A DNA stretch of 64,000 nucleotides from Doryteuthis pealeii (Eukaryota; Mollusca; Cephalopoda; Myopsida; Loliginidae), in assembly GCA_023376005.1 (NCBI GenBank), contig CM042157.1, positions 91,557,445 through 91,621,444 of the forward strand, read 5' to 3'. The notes beneath the pieces are model-generated. The model searched no databases and was not told the origin of the DNA. It worked only from the letters and a program-made list of their open reading frames with translations. The translations under genes were made by a program, and so were the position numbers. This document shows, one piece after another, positions 10,493 through 21,402 of this stretch (the first letter of the stretch is position 1; each line of letters begins with the position of its first letter).

Positions 10493-11758
10493 TAGGCAAC
10501 GTCAATTTCTTTGCTAATCTTAAAAATGAATTAATAGATTATTTAAGGTAAAATTTTTAACATAATGAGCATCAGTAAAACAAGCAAAATAATATTACAT
10601 ATGTAATTTATTTTTAATACATTTTAAACAATCAATTTCGCTCAAAAATTTTGCAAACATGGACACTTTTTGTTATGTAGATGGGGACTAAGAAAACCAC
10701 ATTATTTAGGATTTTAAGGCTTATTACAGTTTCTTCTTAGAAATCAATAACAAAAAACATTAAATACACTCTGTACAGAAAAATTAATAACTTTTTAAAT
10801 AAAAGATTTTTTTCTTCTTGCTATAAAAAATTCTTGTGGGTTTTGTTTACCAAAAAAATTGACCGGGTGAAAATGTCATGTAACCTCTTTTCCTACAGAG
10901 GACCAACATTGATAAAGAAAATTATCAAAAATCAGGGAATTATTTGATTTTAAACAAATTTTCTGTGTTGACTTATTAATTAACAAATTCTTTCTTTTAA
11001 ATTACTGAATTGTTTCAATCAAACTGATTCAATGGAAATAGATTGAAATTCTTTAAAATAAATATTACTATTAGTGACATCCATATTAGCGTCTAAAACA
11101 ACAATTTATATCCCTAATTAATAGATAAAATTCATTAAAAATATGAAACATCTAATTTTAAGTTTCAAATTTCATATTTTTAGGTTCTAAAAACAAATAT
11201 TTATCTAATAACTAGTCTACGTTATTTTTTTTATCTAATAATTTTTCGAGAAAACTCAATTGAATAGTTAGGCTTCCACCCTTTTAAACAGAACAAATAT
11301 CGATGTATAATTTTTTCACTTATAATAGGCAATTATATACTTAAACAACAGAGTATAAAAAAAATTTTAAAAATCTCAAATTTTTTTTTTTTTCACATTT
11401 AATTTTTCGATTTTAGGTACTTATTTTCTACCAGAACAGTTCCCTTATTTTTTTTCTTCTTCTGTTCACACCTTTGGTCTTTTTATTTATACTGTAATTA
11501 GTTTTAACTTTATATAACCCCACCGATATTTTGCACCCCCGAAATAAGGGGGGGGGGATGTTAAGTGACCTGAAAAAAACTCAGAAGTTTTGAAATAAAA
11601 TAACTGATGCATTATAAAATTCAATCATTGATAAATCAACGCTGACAATTTCATTAAAATCGGATAATTCCCTGATTTTTGGTATTTTTTTTTTTCAATC
11701 AGGGGGATGATTTGGTGTTGTAAAAATACGTCTATGACATCACAATTGTTGGTACCTA
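10493..11758. mobile_element. Long member of MITE family M3 (hAT-like)
   Basis: Imperfect inverted ends TAGGCAACGTCAATT and AATTGTTGGTACCTA enclose about 1.27 kb. Both internal ends match the short M3 copies (TTTAAGGTAAAATTTTTAAC on the left; AAATCGGATAATTCCCTG on the right). No transposase frame survives, and I find no clean 8-base duplication, so the boundaries are provisional. Confidence 0.5.
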
Positions 11759-12100
11759 TTCTATAAGAAAGATCCCTCGATAAGCAAATTTAATTCATAC
11801 TGGGTGACCCATACATCCGGCCTTTTGCCACAACCAAGCAAAGCTTAGTAAATAATTACATTAGACTCAGATATAACAACTGCAAATTGAGAACGAGAGT
11901 CGGTCCGGGGGTGGGGTGGGGGTTCTAGCTTATTTTATCTCTTTCTGTGATCAAAACTTGTTGATCAAATCCGATACTGTACTAAGTATTTGCTTTCTTA
12001 GCTAAGTATGGGTAATGGGTTGCTGATATAGGAGACTCGAAGATAGTAGAGGGATAAGATAGATTACTGGTCAAAAAAATAAAAATAAAAACAAATAAAC

Positions 12101-12456
12101 TAGGCACCGCCAAAATGTTGACTAGTTTTCATTTTAAAAACGAATTAAAATTAATTAGATCGATTATTTAAGGCCAAATTTTTGTCTAAGTCGAAAAGTA
12201 GTAACTTAAAAAAAAAAGAAACAAAATAATATTACATATGTCATTTATTTTTAATACATTTTAAACTACTTTTTCGGTAAGAAGAAATACCTAATTAAAT
12301 CAGAAATTTTGAAATAAAATAACTCGTGCATTATAAAATTCATTCATTGATAAATCAACACGGAAAATTTAATTAAAATCGGATAATTCCCTGATTTTTT
12401 TTCAATCGGGGTTATTTTGTAAAATACAGATTTTACGACAACTTTGGCAGTGCCTA
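12101..12456. mobile_element. MITE M3 with 8-base target duplication
   Basis: Ends TAGGCACCGCCAAAATGTTG and CAACTTTGGCAGTGCCTA are inverted. The flanking AAATAAAC is duplicated exactly (12093-12100 and 12457-12464). An 8-base duplication is the hAT signature, and the internal CGGATAATTCCCTGATTTTT block defines the family. Confidence 0.88.
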
Positions 12457-12474
12457 AAATAAACAAACTTACGA

Positions 12475-12830
12475 GAGCCCAAACGCCCTTCGGTGTCTCT
12501 GTCTAGGGCTAGGGCCTGTGTCCGGTGGCTCGAGCCACCGATGTATCTAGCCGGTCTTGGGTGGCTGCGGCCATTGGACCGGGGAAGAATGAATTCAATT
12601 CTTCCCCGGTTCACTGGCCGAAGCGTGATCCCAGGTTGGCATTTCTCAGGCAACACCTGCCTCTTTGATTTAAAGGGATGGGGTTGGGTTTTATTGCCCA
12701 GTGCCTGAATTAGGGGGGAATGTCGAGGGGATCCACGCATTTTTTTGTGCTTGCCATACCATGAGCTTCGGTTCATGGGTGGCCCCTACAAAAATGGACC
12801 TTTGTGTCTGACCTGAATTGTGGGACGCGG
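12475..12830 (+). mobile_element. SINE S3 copy
   Basis: Order of S3 blocks: CCAGTGGC-like hairpin (CATTGGACCGG), GATCCCAGGTTGGC, CAGGCAACACCTGCCTCTTT, GGTTGGGTTTTATTGCCCAG, GGGGGGAATGTCGA, poly-T, CATGAGCTTCGGTTCATG hairpin, TTGTGTCTGACC. A 30-base palindrome at 12579-12611 is particular to this copy. Confidence 0.78.
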
Positions 12831-13081
12831 GAAAATAATTTACTAGTTATCCCAGTTACTGGCTGTCACTCGGTCAATTTTTTGCTCTATGTTGCGAGAT
12901 AAAGTGAGGTACGAGTGAGCTTCAGATACGCCTATGTTAAGTTCACTAAAAACGTTCCCAATTTTAATACGCCGAAGAAAAATATTCATTTATAAATAAA
13001 GTAAACATGAAAACATTACAGCACATAATTCATGGCATTTTATTTTATTTTATTTTTTTAATACAATACACTACTATTGTC
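12831..13081. other. Nothing recognised
   Basis: Mixed AT-rich DNA with no repeat boundary or coding signal that I can support. Confidence 0.4.
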
Positions 13082-13082
13082 C

Positions 13083-13141
<59 letters not shown>
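13082..13141. repeat. (TA)n microsatellite
   Basis: About 28 TA units. Confidence 0.97.
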
Positions 13142-13144
<3 letters not shown>

Positions 13145-13339
13145 GTACAAAACAAAAAATAAAACGGGTAATATCTTTTTAGAGAGAGATAGATGATTGA
13201 TCTGAATTACGAGCGAAACAAATTAAACTCGTGAGTCAAAGTACCAATTTATTTGTAATTTGAACAATACTGAACAGAATTTATTCTCTAAGAACATTAT
13301 TACCCAAACAAAAATCTTATTACAATCTATTGTTTTTGC

Positions 13340-13860
13340 TGTTACAGAAATAATATGAAATTTGAAACTTAAGATTAGGCGTTTCATATTTTAAAGGAAT
13401 TTTATATATTAATTTACCATAGCAGAAATACCTAATTAAATCAGAAAGTTTTGAAATAAAATAACTGATACATTATAAAATCCATTCATTGATAAATCAA
13501 CACTGAAAAATTGAATTAAAATCTGATAATTCCGTGATTTTTAGTAATATTTTTCAATCGGGGGGTGGGGGTAAATTTATTTTGTAAAATACGGATTTTA
13601 CATCATCTTAGACAGCGTTTACGGTCATGTTTACAATATATTTAAGCAGATTTAACCGAAAAAATAATTTAAAATGTATTATTAAAAATAAATTACAAGT
13701 GTAATATTATTTTCCTTTTTTTTTTTTTTTTTTTTTACTGATACTCCTTATGTTACAACTTTTCGACTTGAACAAAAATTTGACCTTAAATAATCGATTT
13801 AATTAATTTTAATTCGTTTTTTAAAATTAAAACTAGTTCCTAAGAAATATAAATAAAATA
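13340..13860. mobile_element. Two inverted M3 MITE segments
   Basis: The right half of M3 (GAAATACCTAATTAAATCAG, TGATAATTCCGTGATTTTTA) ends near 13622. The left-half motif on the opposite strand (TTTGACCTTAAATAATCGAT) follows at 13774. Flanks 13195-13250 and 13870-13940 also match each other (AATTAAACTCG, AGTCAA, TACCA), so an older repeat surrounds the pair. Confidence 0.6.
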
Positions 13861-13864
13861 TCAT

Positions 13865-13945
13865 TGGGGAAAATTGATTTGATATACGAGGAAATTGAGT
13901 TACAAGTGGAACGAATTAAACTCGCAAGTCAAGGTACCACTGTAC
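13865..13945. mobile_element. Terminal fragment of a TA-target MITE
   Basis: Ends GGAACGAATTAAACTCGC-AAGTCAAGGTACCACTGTA. The read-out from the end (CAGTGGTACCTTGACTTGCG) is of a type seen in mariner-like MITEs. Confidence 0.45.
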
Positions 13946-14420
13946 TATGAAAAATCTCTCTTAAACATATCACCACATATTTTATATCGTTTGGGTACGA
14001 TATGAAAGTGATGAGAAAAAGGAAGGGATAGATGAAGAGAAGAAAATGGAGACAGTTCGTCTGTTGTAGTTTGTTAAGATGAGAAGGAAGGAAGGAAGAT
14101 GGCAGTAGCTTGTTGCTGAGGTAGAGGAATTCACTACCAAAAGAGGTAGTCAAAACTCGTACGTGGGTTGGTAGTGGCGAGTGAGTTGTTGAATAATAAT
14201 GATGTACATAAAGGCCCACTTAGTACGACAAGAAATCGCCTGGGTAAGAGACAATTGCCTTATTTTGTCACTCACCCTCGTGTTCTTCAGAGAAGACACA
14301 GCCACCAGTTATGAATCAGGGTCTTTTTTGCCCCCCCCCCCAACTCCGACTCCGTAATCGTGTGACTGTTTTAACACTTTTACAAGATATCTAAGACAGA
14401 ACCACTATGCTATCTTATCT

Positions 14421-14957
14421 TCTTATTATAATGGAGATTTGGTGTCTGTCTGTAAATGAAACCACGTCACTGTTTACGTCAGAATACTCTAAGGAATTGC
14501 TTAAGTTTATCAATGAGTATTTAATTTATAGTGAAAATCATTAATATTTATACATAGAATAAATCTTATTTTTTATTAATGATGTTTCTATGAAAATCTG
14601 AGTTAGATTTGCCTCAAAACAGCCCATGTTATTAGTGCATTTAAATTTTGTTAAATTGTGTATTATATATCACTAAGGAATAAAGGTTTACATAATATAT
14701 GGTGTGGTTAATTTGCGTACTAGTTTTAACAAAACCGGGTTTAATAAATAATTACTTGATGTTATTGATCTCTAATATTATTGTTTTATTCTCTAACTTA
14801 TTAAATCCAATCCTATGAATGAGTTTATATATAGAAACCAATTAAGATATAATTTAGATGAGTGTATTCTTTTTAAATGTGTTCTTATTTAATTTTGTTA
14901 ATCATTCTAATTTAATATACTTCATTACATTAAAATTTAAATACTTATGCTTGGAAG
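14421..14957 (+). mobile_element. Helitron HelA-related, 3' end damaged
   Basis: Begins TCTTATTATAATGGAGATTT and keeps ATTTAAATACTTATGCTTGG at the 3' side, but the hairpin is degraded (TGCTTGGAAGGTG) and the CTAG is missing because an S1 SINE follows. A subfamily: internal sequence differs from copies 1 and 2. Confidence 0.7.
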
Positions 14958-14960
14958 GTG

Positions 14961-15185
14961 ATGGTTCAGCTCAGTCAGTAGAGCGTCTGCCTATGAACCA
15001 GAAGGTTCTTGGTTCGATACAGGCCCTTGCCAACACAGTGTATGAGTATCCCAGGGATCTGTGTGGTAAAGTAAGGAGCTGTGGCACTCCACCTCAGATG
15101 CAAGACAATCTTCTTGGTCTAGCGCTAGTGATATACTCCCTCGCTGTCTGGTTGATACCGACTTTAGACCACGACTTTACATGCA
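14961..15185 (+). mobile_element. SINE S1 copy
   Basis: A box TCAGCTCAGTCAGTAGAGCG, B box GGTTCGATACAGG, then all S1 body blocks to CTGGTTGATACCGACTTTAG. Inserted at the Helitron's 3' hairpin. Confidence 0.88.
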
Positions 15186-15424
15186 ATGGATGCATCATAA
15201 TAATCGTTATCAGATGCTGGGGTGGTGTGGGATGGGGAATCTTTTCAGTTTTAAAGGCCACACTAAATTTTTTAGTATCTTTATGACCAAATCTAAAGTT
15301 TAAACATTTAGTTAACAAATCAGGCCAAACTTAATTAATATTGTTATAATGTTACCAAGTAAGTTATTAGGTTTCAAGTCTAGGAGTTCAACATTCTCTT
15401 TTGGTATAGTTGTTTATTAAACTT

Positions 15425-15985
15425 GGATGTGGCACAAGGCCAGGATTATTGGTTCACCTAGTGAGAATCAAACTCACTAACAATGGTCTGCTTAATCTAG
15501 CTTGCTAACCATTACACCACAAGGCAAAAAGTATGGGGCGCCTAGTGAGAGTCGAACTCACTAACAAAGGTCTGCTAATCTAGCTTGCTAAACCATTACC
15601 CCAAGTGAGGTGTCCAAATATATAGTTATTTACTAAGCTTGGCTTAGAGATGTGGCACAAGGCCTGAAGTATGAGGCACCCAGTGAGAATCAAACTCACT
15701 ATCAATGGTTTGTTGATCTAGCTTGGTGAGGTTATTTGGTATATAATTATTTACTAAGTTTAGCTTAGATGTGGTACAAAGCCTGAAGTATGAGGCACCC
15801 AGTGAGAATCAAACTCACTAAAAAGGATTTGCTAACCATCACACCATGTGAGGTGCCCGTGTCCTCTTTTGTATAGTTATTTACTAAGCTTAGCTAAAAG
15901 TATGAGGGTGCCTAGTGAGAATTGAACTCACCATCAATAGTTTGCTAATCCAGTTTGTTAACCCTTATACCACTTGAGGTGCTTT
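15425..15985 (-). repeat. Tandem array of five tRNA-like units (S4)
   Basis: Five units start near 15429, 15523, 15652, 15778 and 15897. On the reverse strand each has GTGGTGTAATGGTTAGCAAG (A box), GAGTTTGATTCTCACTAGG (B box) and a tail with CATACTT. Spacers contain TTATTTACTAAGCTTAGCTT. Sequences differ by point changes, so the array is old. Confidence 0.82.
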
Positions 15986-16002
15986 ATAGTTATTCACTAA
16001 AC

Positions 16003-16090
16003 TGTGGTGGCCCCATTATGGGGGGGGGGGATTTTTACTCCTCTGCAAAGGTGCAGTCGTGTACTCTACTGCCTCAGCTGACAAGGCCCT
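16003..16090 (-). mobile_element. S5 head fragment
   Basis: Reverse-strand match to S5: GTGGCCCCATT, CCTCTGCAAAGGTGCAGTCG and the CAGCTGACAAGG start. Only the first ~90 bases remain. Confidence 0.6.
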
Positions 16091-16167
16091 TGGACTAGGG
16101 TATGACTGATTTCAATTGCATGTCAAACCCAGGATTATTTTTTTTTTTTCCATAAAATAATCTTAAA

Positions 16168-16725
16168 TGATTTTCTTGGTTGAGTTCAGTTTGTAGAGCA
16201 TTCACTTAGGAACCACAAAGTTTCTGGTTTGATATCAATCTTTGCCAACAAACAATTTGTGCGGTTAAGTGGGGAGCTGATGGTAGGTGTGGCGTTCCAC
16301 CTGAAAACAATCTCCCTGATCATCTCCTCCTTCACCCGGCCTTCGGGTCGGGGGTCCAGTGCGCTTCGGCCACTGGATCGGTGGGCTTGAATTAATAGCG
16401 TCGATCCCAGAGGGCCATCCCTCCAGGCATTACCTGCCCCTTTGGGGGTAGGGCTGGGTTTATTGCCCAGCGCCTGAGGCGCCCCCTTGAGGGGGAATGC
16501 CGATGGGATCGACGCAATTTTTTTTTTTTTTTTTTTTTTTTTTCTCTCCCACCTATTAGCTTCGGCTTGTGGGTGGGCCCACGTTAAAACGGAGCCTTGT
16601 GCCCAGTCCATACAGGTGGGGTATGAGACAAATAAATCTCCCTGATCTAGTGCTAGTGAAAAGGGAATAGACACTCACTGACTGAGAGATACCGACACTA
16701 GGCCCCTCTGCCAATTTTACCTACC
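16168..16725 (+). mobile_element. SINE S1 split by an S3 insertion
   Basis: The S1 head (TTGAGTTCAGTTTGTAGAGC) and first body half run to 16321. The second half resumes at 16635 with AATCTCCCTGATCTAGTGCT. The interruption is exactly bounded by a duplicated 13-mer. Confidence 0.88.
16322..16634 (+). mobile_element. SINE S3, complete, 13-base target duplication
   Basis: Flanked by AATCTCCCTGATC at 16309-16321 and 16635-16647. Its 313 bases contain four clear hairpins: CCGGCCTTCGGGTCGG, CCAGTGCGCTTCGGCCACTGG, CTGGGTTTATTGCCCAG and CCTATTAGCTTCGGCTTGTGGG. It has an internal T-run and ends GGGGTATGAGACAAAT. GC content is far above that of the host DNA. It is a short retroposon of structured-RNA type; its parent RNA is not recognised. 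Confidence 0.88.
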
Positions 16726-17577
16726 TTACTGTGTCAATTCTTCCCCCTTTTCTTTCTTTCCCTTTTTTAATGATGCTGAGAACTTTTGCACACATCTAAT
16801 ATGTAAAGATGAAAAAAAGGGGAGGTAATTACAATTGTTGCAAGATGGGTATATTATCCTGACTTTTGTGAGCAAGGACTACTAATGGAAGGGGGAGAAG
16901 AAATAAATAAATAAGAGATGATAAAGGTTTAAAAAATAATGATGAGCCAAAAAAGGATGAACGATGATTTGACCGTAGCGTGACCCCGAACGGAGAATTG
17001 AGTGGCAACCGGAAGTCGGTATTGACCAGAAAGTCACGTGGTGACGTGGAACAACGAAGAAATGTATCGGTCTCTTTTTGCTTTTGGACGCCTAGGGGAA
17101 CGGACGGGTCTCTGGACCCTAGTATGGGGTCACAGTAGTTTAACAGTTTCTCTCTCTCTTTCTCTCTGCCTTTCCTCCTCTCTGGTACGAGCCCACTAAT
17201 AAAGGCTAGCAGTTGTGACGACATATTTCTCGTGTTGTAAATTCTATCAACACCATTTTAGCACTGTGAATTTGGAGGCACGTGGACGAGACTTGCTATA
17301 CAATATACGCCGCCGCCGCCACCTGACGGATATCGTTAGTGCCCGAAAAAAAGGACAACGTTACTTATATCATTTTGGTACCGTGAAAATATACCCCAAC
17401 GGTACAACAATAACATAAGTTCAAATGTGAATTTGTATTTGATTTCATTTGTTCTTTAAATGAAGCTGGTCATTGAACCTTCAATGTACCAAAACAAATC
17501 AATAATATAACTCTAACACATTATCTAAACGGAGCTAATCAATATTTGAATCACAAATATCATTTTACACAGAAGAG
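16726..17577. other. Unassigned single-copy-looking DNA
   Basis: Less AT-rich than average, with short frames on both strands (for example 16829-17224 reverse, 17215-17418 forward) that show no recognisable domain. It is one of the few stretches without a recognised repeat, so a diverged exon or promoter cannot be excluded. Confidence 0.4.
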
Positions 17578-18182
17578 GCCATCCCTGTCGGCTGGGATTT
17601 TAGAATACACCGAATGCACCTCTGCTGAAGGGGTAAGATCACCCCGATAGGGCCACCTGTTACCATGGGTCGCGACCCGTGATGCTTAAGGATGGAACCC
17701 TGCTGACTGAGTAATCTGACTTGCTACACTCCACTTTAGTCCTTACTTAGGCCAGGTGGTTGGAGAGGCCTCCCCCCCCCAATCAATCTGCTAGTCACAT
17801 CAAGCCCTAGCATCTATATGATTGTCTTAACCCTATTGCCCTTATGGCAAGCCCCAACCCTTTTTATCATATATGTGCCAGAAGGTGGTGGCTGAGGGTC
17901 TTATTGTCCTGGGTATGATGTTAAACTCTATTGATGGTGAAGTTCAGTTCTGGAGCTCTGGGGAATGTGGAGTAAACCTTTATCGTCATTATTCCCATGT
18001 CCACTCTGACCCGGAGTGGTAGTACCTGTTAGGATTCCATCTATGGGTTAAATAGAATGAAATGATTTTTAAAAAATGTGTTTAAAAAATATTGAGTACC
18101 CACCAAGAATGAATAAAACAAAAAAGTCTTCAGCATAAAATAACCCAACAAGGGTTGAAATGCCGTAAAACCCAACCAACCA
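17578..18182 (+). mobile_element. S5 copy 2 with target duplication
   Basis: Full block order of S5, ending AGGGTTGAAATGCCGTAAAA-CCC plus CCAA repeats. ACAGAAGAG is duplicated on both sides (17569-17577 and 18183-18191), so this copy is bounded exactly. Confidence 0.88.
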
Positions 18183-18564
18183 ACAGAAGAGACATTTTTA
18201 TTTGAATCTTAAACCAACATTTCCATTTAAAAACTTAATGACTTCCAAATGTCCTCACTACCAAAGAAAAGAAAAAAGAAATCAAACTTCTAAAGTACAG
18301 GGTGTGGCAGAAATGCCACCCACATTTTAGACTGTCACCTGTTTGTTGCAAGTGAACTTAAGCAAGTGGTAATGGTAGCTCTATCTAGATAATGTCTTGC
18401 CAATTTTTTTTATCAGCTACAATCATGGCTTTGATTTTTAAAAAATAAAATTTTTTTAATGGCTTATCCACCTACATGGGTTATTCAAAGCCAAGACCAT
18501 CCTTGTAGAAGAAAAGTATTCATACTATTTAACCCATAACTGAGGGATGAAGGGGTTCATAATT

Positions 18565-18603
18565 TTCTCCTGATGATGACCTAAGGTCGAAACTAGAAGA
18601 GAA
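18565..18603 (+). ncRNA. Hammerhead-like ribozyme core
   Basis: TTCTC-CTGATGA-T-GACC-TAA-GGTC-GAAA-CTAGAA-GAGAA. Helix I (TTCTC with GAGAA) and helix II (GACC with GGTC) pair fully. Helix III is short and the expected U16.1 is an A, so cleavage is doubtful. A (TA)n tract follows, as in other P elements. Confidence 0.65.
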
Positions 18604-18640
18604 CAATTAAAATAAATAACATTATAGAAATATTCCTGTT

Positions 18641-18647
<7 letters not shown>

Positions 18648-18700
<53 letters not shown>
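18648..18700. repeat. (TA)n microsatellite
   Basis: About 26 TA units. Confidence 0.97.
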
Positions 18701-18702
<2 letters not shown>

Positions 18703-18741
18703 GTTGACTATAGTTTTGAGCCACTTCTTCACTACACTATG

Positions 18742-18864
18742 CATCCTCCATACTCACCAGATTTAGCACCTTCAGACTATCATCTCTTTGGCCCCATGAA
18801 AGAGGGTTTGAGAGGCAAATATTATTCCAGTGACGAGGAAGTGAAATCTGTAGTTAAGAAGTAG
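18742..18864 (+). pseudogene. Mariner transposase fragment
   Basis: Frame reads HPPYSPDLAPSDYHLF, GPMKEGLRGK, YYSSDEEVKS, then a stop. The YSPDLAPSDYHLF block includes the third catalytic aspartate of mariner/Tc1-type DDD/DDE transposases. Only 40 codons remain of roughly 340 in the family; both sides are lost. Confidence 0.85.
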
Positions 18865-18952
18865 CTGTGCGTTGATATTTTTTTCTTAATAGACAGTAAA
18901 CATTGAGGGCTTATATTACCTTGGATTAGCAGCACCTCTTTACAACTACAAC

Positions 18953-19343
18953 AGTGTGTCAAAAAGTGATGCCATTTTGTTTAGGACAAGTATAATAACC
19001 AACACAGGAACATATATCATACAGCAAAATTTGTCACTGGAATAGTCGACAGAATTTTACAGGGCAGGGATACATGCTCTTATTCGAGGGTGGAATATTG
19101 CTATTGTGGTGACGTAGGGATGTGTCCACAGAGTACCAACTTCATTTTGATGTATGATACATGTTCCTGTTTTGGTAATTATAACTGTCCTAAACAAAAT
19201 GGCATTACTTTTTGACTCACCTATGTGGAGAAGTAGGGATGTGATCCACAGAGGATCAGCTTCATTTTGATGTATGATACATGTTCCTGTTTTGGTAATT
19301 ATAACTGTCCTAAACAAAATGGCATTACTTTTTCACTCACCCT
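18953..19343. mobile_element. MITE with long inverted ends and duplicated right end
   Basis: Left end GTGTGTCAAAAAGTGATGCC...TTGTTTAGGACA and right end TGTCCTAAACAAAATGGC...ACTTTTTGACTCACC pair over about 70 bases. The right end is present twice, about 123 bases apart (near 19219 and 19343), by tandem duplication. Mariner-like by end type; the transposase relic upstream may or may not be related. Confidence 0.75.
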
Positions 19344-19709
19344 CGTAGATGTCAGTGTATCAAATACAAATTATATCCCTGAAAGTTGATAACTGACACC
19401 CCCAAGTTCTTATAACCCAGGTGGGCACTGAAGGGAAACACCCATATAAATATTTATGTTTACAATTCAAAAAAACAATAACAAGACAAACCCCAAAATA
19501 TTTGGAATGAGGTCAGATTCAAAGGATTAGGGTGAGGTCTTTATTCTGAAAAAGAATTGACAGTCAAATAATTATGTAGGCGTTTGTTGGGTAGAAAACA
19601 CTTTAATATCTGCAAAATTATTTCATTTGTTATTGTGTTCAAAACTATGTCATCCATTAAAGTTTCAAAAAATATTTGGAGGAGGTGGGGAAGTAATAAT
19701 AATAATAAT

Positions 19710-20172
19710 AATGACCTTGCCAGAGAATTGAAAAAAAAAACTGGAATATGAGGGTGTATCTAGACCTTGCTAGAGAATTGAAAAAAAAAAAGAATACGAG
19801 GGTGTATCTAGACCTTGCTAGAGAATTGAAAAAAAAATGGAATAAGGGTGTATCTAGACCTTGCTAGAGAATTGAAAAAAAAACAAGAATACGAGGGTGT
19901 ATCTAGACCTTGCTAGAGAATTGAAAAAAACTGGAATACGAGGGTGTATCTAGACCTTGCTAGAGAATTGAAAAAAACTGTTAAATATGTGGGTGTATCT
20001 GGCTCTCGCTGGAGAATTGAAAAAATTGTTGAATATGTGGGTATACCTGGACCTTGCCAGAGAATTGAAAAAGCTGTGGAATATAAGTATATACCTAGAC
20101 CTTGCTAGAGAATTGAAAAAAAAACCTGGAATGTTAAGGTGTATCTAGACCTTGTTAGAGAATTGAAAATTA
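19710..20172. repeat. 48-base minisatellite derived from LINE coding sequence
   Basis: About ten units of GACCTTGCTAGAGAATTG, A-run, CTGGAATACGAGGGTGTATC-TA. The same words occur once at 47760-47820 (reverse strand) inside a LINE-type frame (...LLEN, then LWNMRVKV). The copies drift gradually. Confidence 0.88.
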
Positions 20173-20209
20173 AGTGGAATTTAACATGTTTGAATTCAGA
20201 TTTTTTATT

Positions 20210-20410
20210 TTCCTAGACTGGTTACCTATCCATGGTTAAATAGCCCAGTCTGCCCTACTATTTACTCATAGTTTGAGGCAGAGTAGTTGGATGCATACCT
20301 TTCCTAAGAGTATTAGCACTATGTGGGATGCAAAAAGTCTTGAACAGGATTTGAACTCAGGTTGACGTGTCCATTTCTAGGATTCTAACCATTATACCAC
20401 GCACATCCAA
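20210..20410 (-). mobile_element. tRNA-derived SINE S2 variant
   Basis: Reverse strand: GTGGTATAATGGTTAGAATC (A box), GAACTCAGG-like and GTTCAAATCCTG (B box), then TATGCATCCAACTAC and ATAGTAGGGCAGACTGGGC. The same layout appears on the plus strand at 27984. Confidence 0.75.
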
Positions 20411-20446
20411 ATATAGAATTATACTTGGACGTGGCCATAGAAAAAT

Positions 20447-20542
20447 CTGTGGAATATGATGGTAAAGGCGATACCAATTGTAGTTAGTGCCATTGGAATG
20501 ATCCCCCAAGAGTTTTTGGAAAAAAAATTCTGTAGGAATTGG
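20447..20542 (+). pseudogene. LINE ORF fragment next to the minisatellite
   Basis: Reads LWNMMVKAIPIVVSAIGMIP, then QEFLEKKFCRNW. It matches the reverse-strand frame at 47587-47781 (LWNMRVKVIPIVVSALGMVP) almost residue for residue. This is the C-terminal part of a non-LTR retroelement protein. Confidence 0.75.
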
Positions 20543-20763
20543 AAATGAAGAATTCAGCAGAAATGGATCTTGAGATTACCATTACACCACGATGGAACGC
20601 CCTAACTTGTTATTGTAGAAATGCAGTAAGAGAATTACTATTCATAAAGCTTTTAGTACCACCCACCCCAACATCCATAGGGGCCAGGGAGACGGATCAC
20701 ATAGCAACTCTATTCCACAGCTATGCCCCTGATATTTTTTTTTTTCAAAGTTCATTATTACAA

Positions 20764-21402
20764 CTAGCAAATATATGCACCCTCCGGGTGCAAGTATTTA
20801 AGTTTTGATATAATAAAATATCATATTAAATTAGAAAGGCTAATGAAACTGACTAAGAATGCAGATAAAAAGATCTGCAACAGAGGGGGTATAATCGAAA
20901 AATAGAACAACTTTGAAACTAACTATTCCATCATTTTCCATTACTCCCCTCTTTAAATAGTTAAATTAGGAAAATTTACCAATGAGTTAAAATAGGAAGT
21001 AAAGGATAATATTACAGTTATTTCTTCTTGTAAATAAATTTCTTTAAGATTTATCCACGAGATTTTTGTTTATATTTCTTAAGATAAAACCAAACAATTA
21101 GAAATCAATAATACCAAGCACATATTTATTAAAATAACATTTTAAATATCAATATGCAAATTAGCCTTCTCGTTCAAACTTGTAAATCGCTATTTTGTTG
21201 TATATATAAATAAATTGCATGTTATTAGTACTAGATATGGTCAACAGTATTAATAATATAATACAATTTTTATTAATGACTGAAGGTTTAAAAGAATGAA
21301 ATCATGGAGAATTTGACGTAAATAATTAAGGGAATTGTGACTTGAGTAGTAATATAGTTTCGGTTACAGACAGAAAAACACACAATCTCCATTATAATAA
21401 GA
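20764..21402 (-). mobile_element. Helitron HelA copy 3
   Basis: Reverse-strand copy: CTAG at 20764, hairpin GCACCCTCCGGGTGC, and the TC end at 21401-21402 (GAGATTGTG... read on the minus strand). Flanked by A and T as expected. Confidence 0.9.

Noticed and set aside
12402..12776. 124-codon reverse frame
   Set aside because: It crosses the end of MITE M3 and the body of SINE S3, both defined on independent grounds.
14858..15286. 142-codon forward frame
   Set aside because: It spans a HelA remnant and an S1 SINE; no domain and no codon pattern of a gene.
16186..16674. 162-codon reverse frame
   Set aside because: It lies across nested SINEs S1 and S3, including a poly-A run read as lysines.
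16829..17224. 131-codon reverse frame
   Set aside because: The region is outside known repeats, but I see no domain, no splice support and low-complexity Lys/Glu runs; kept only as unassigned DNA.
18301..18420. MITE starting CAGGGTGTGGCAG
   Set aside because: No matching inverted end was found.
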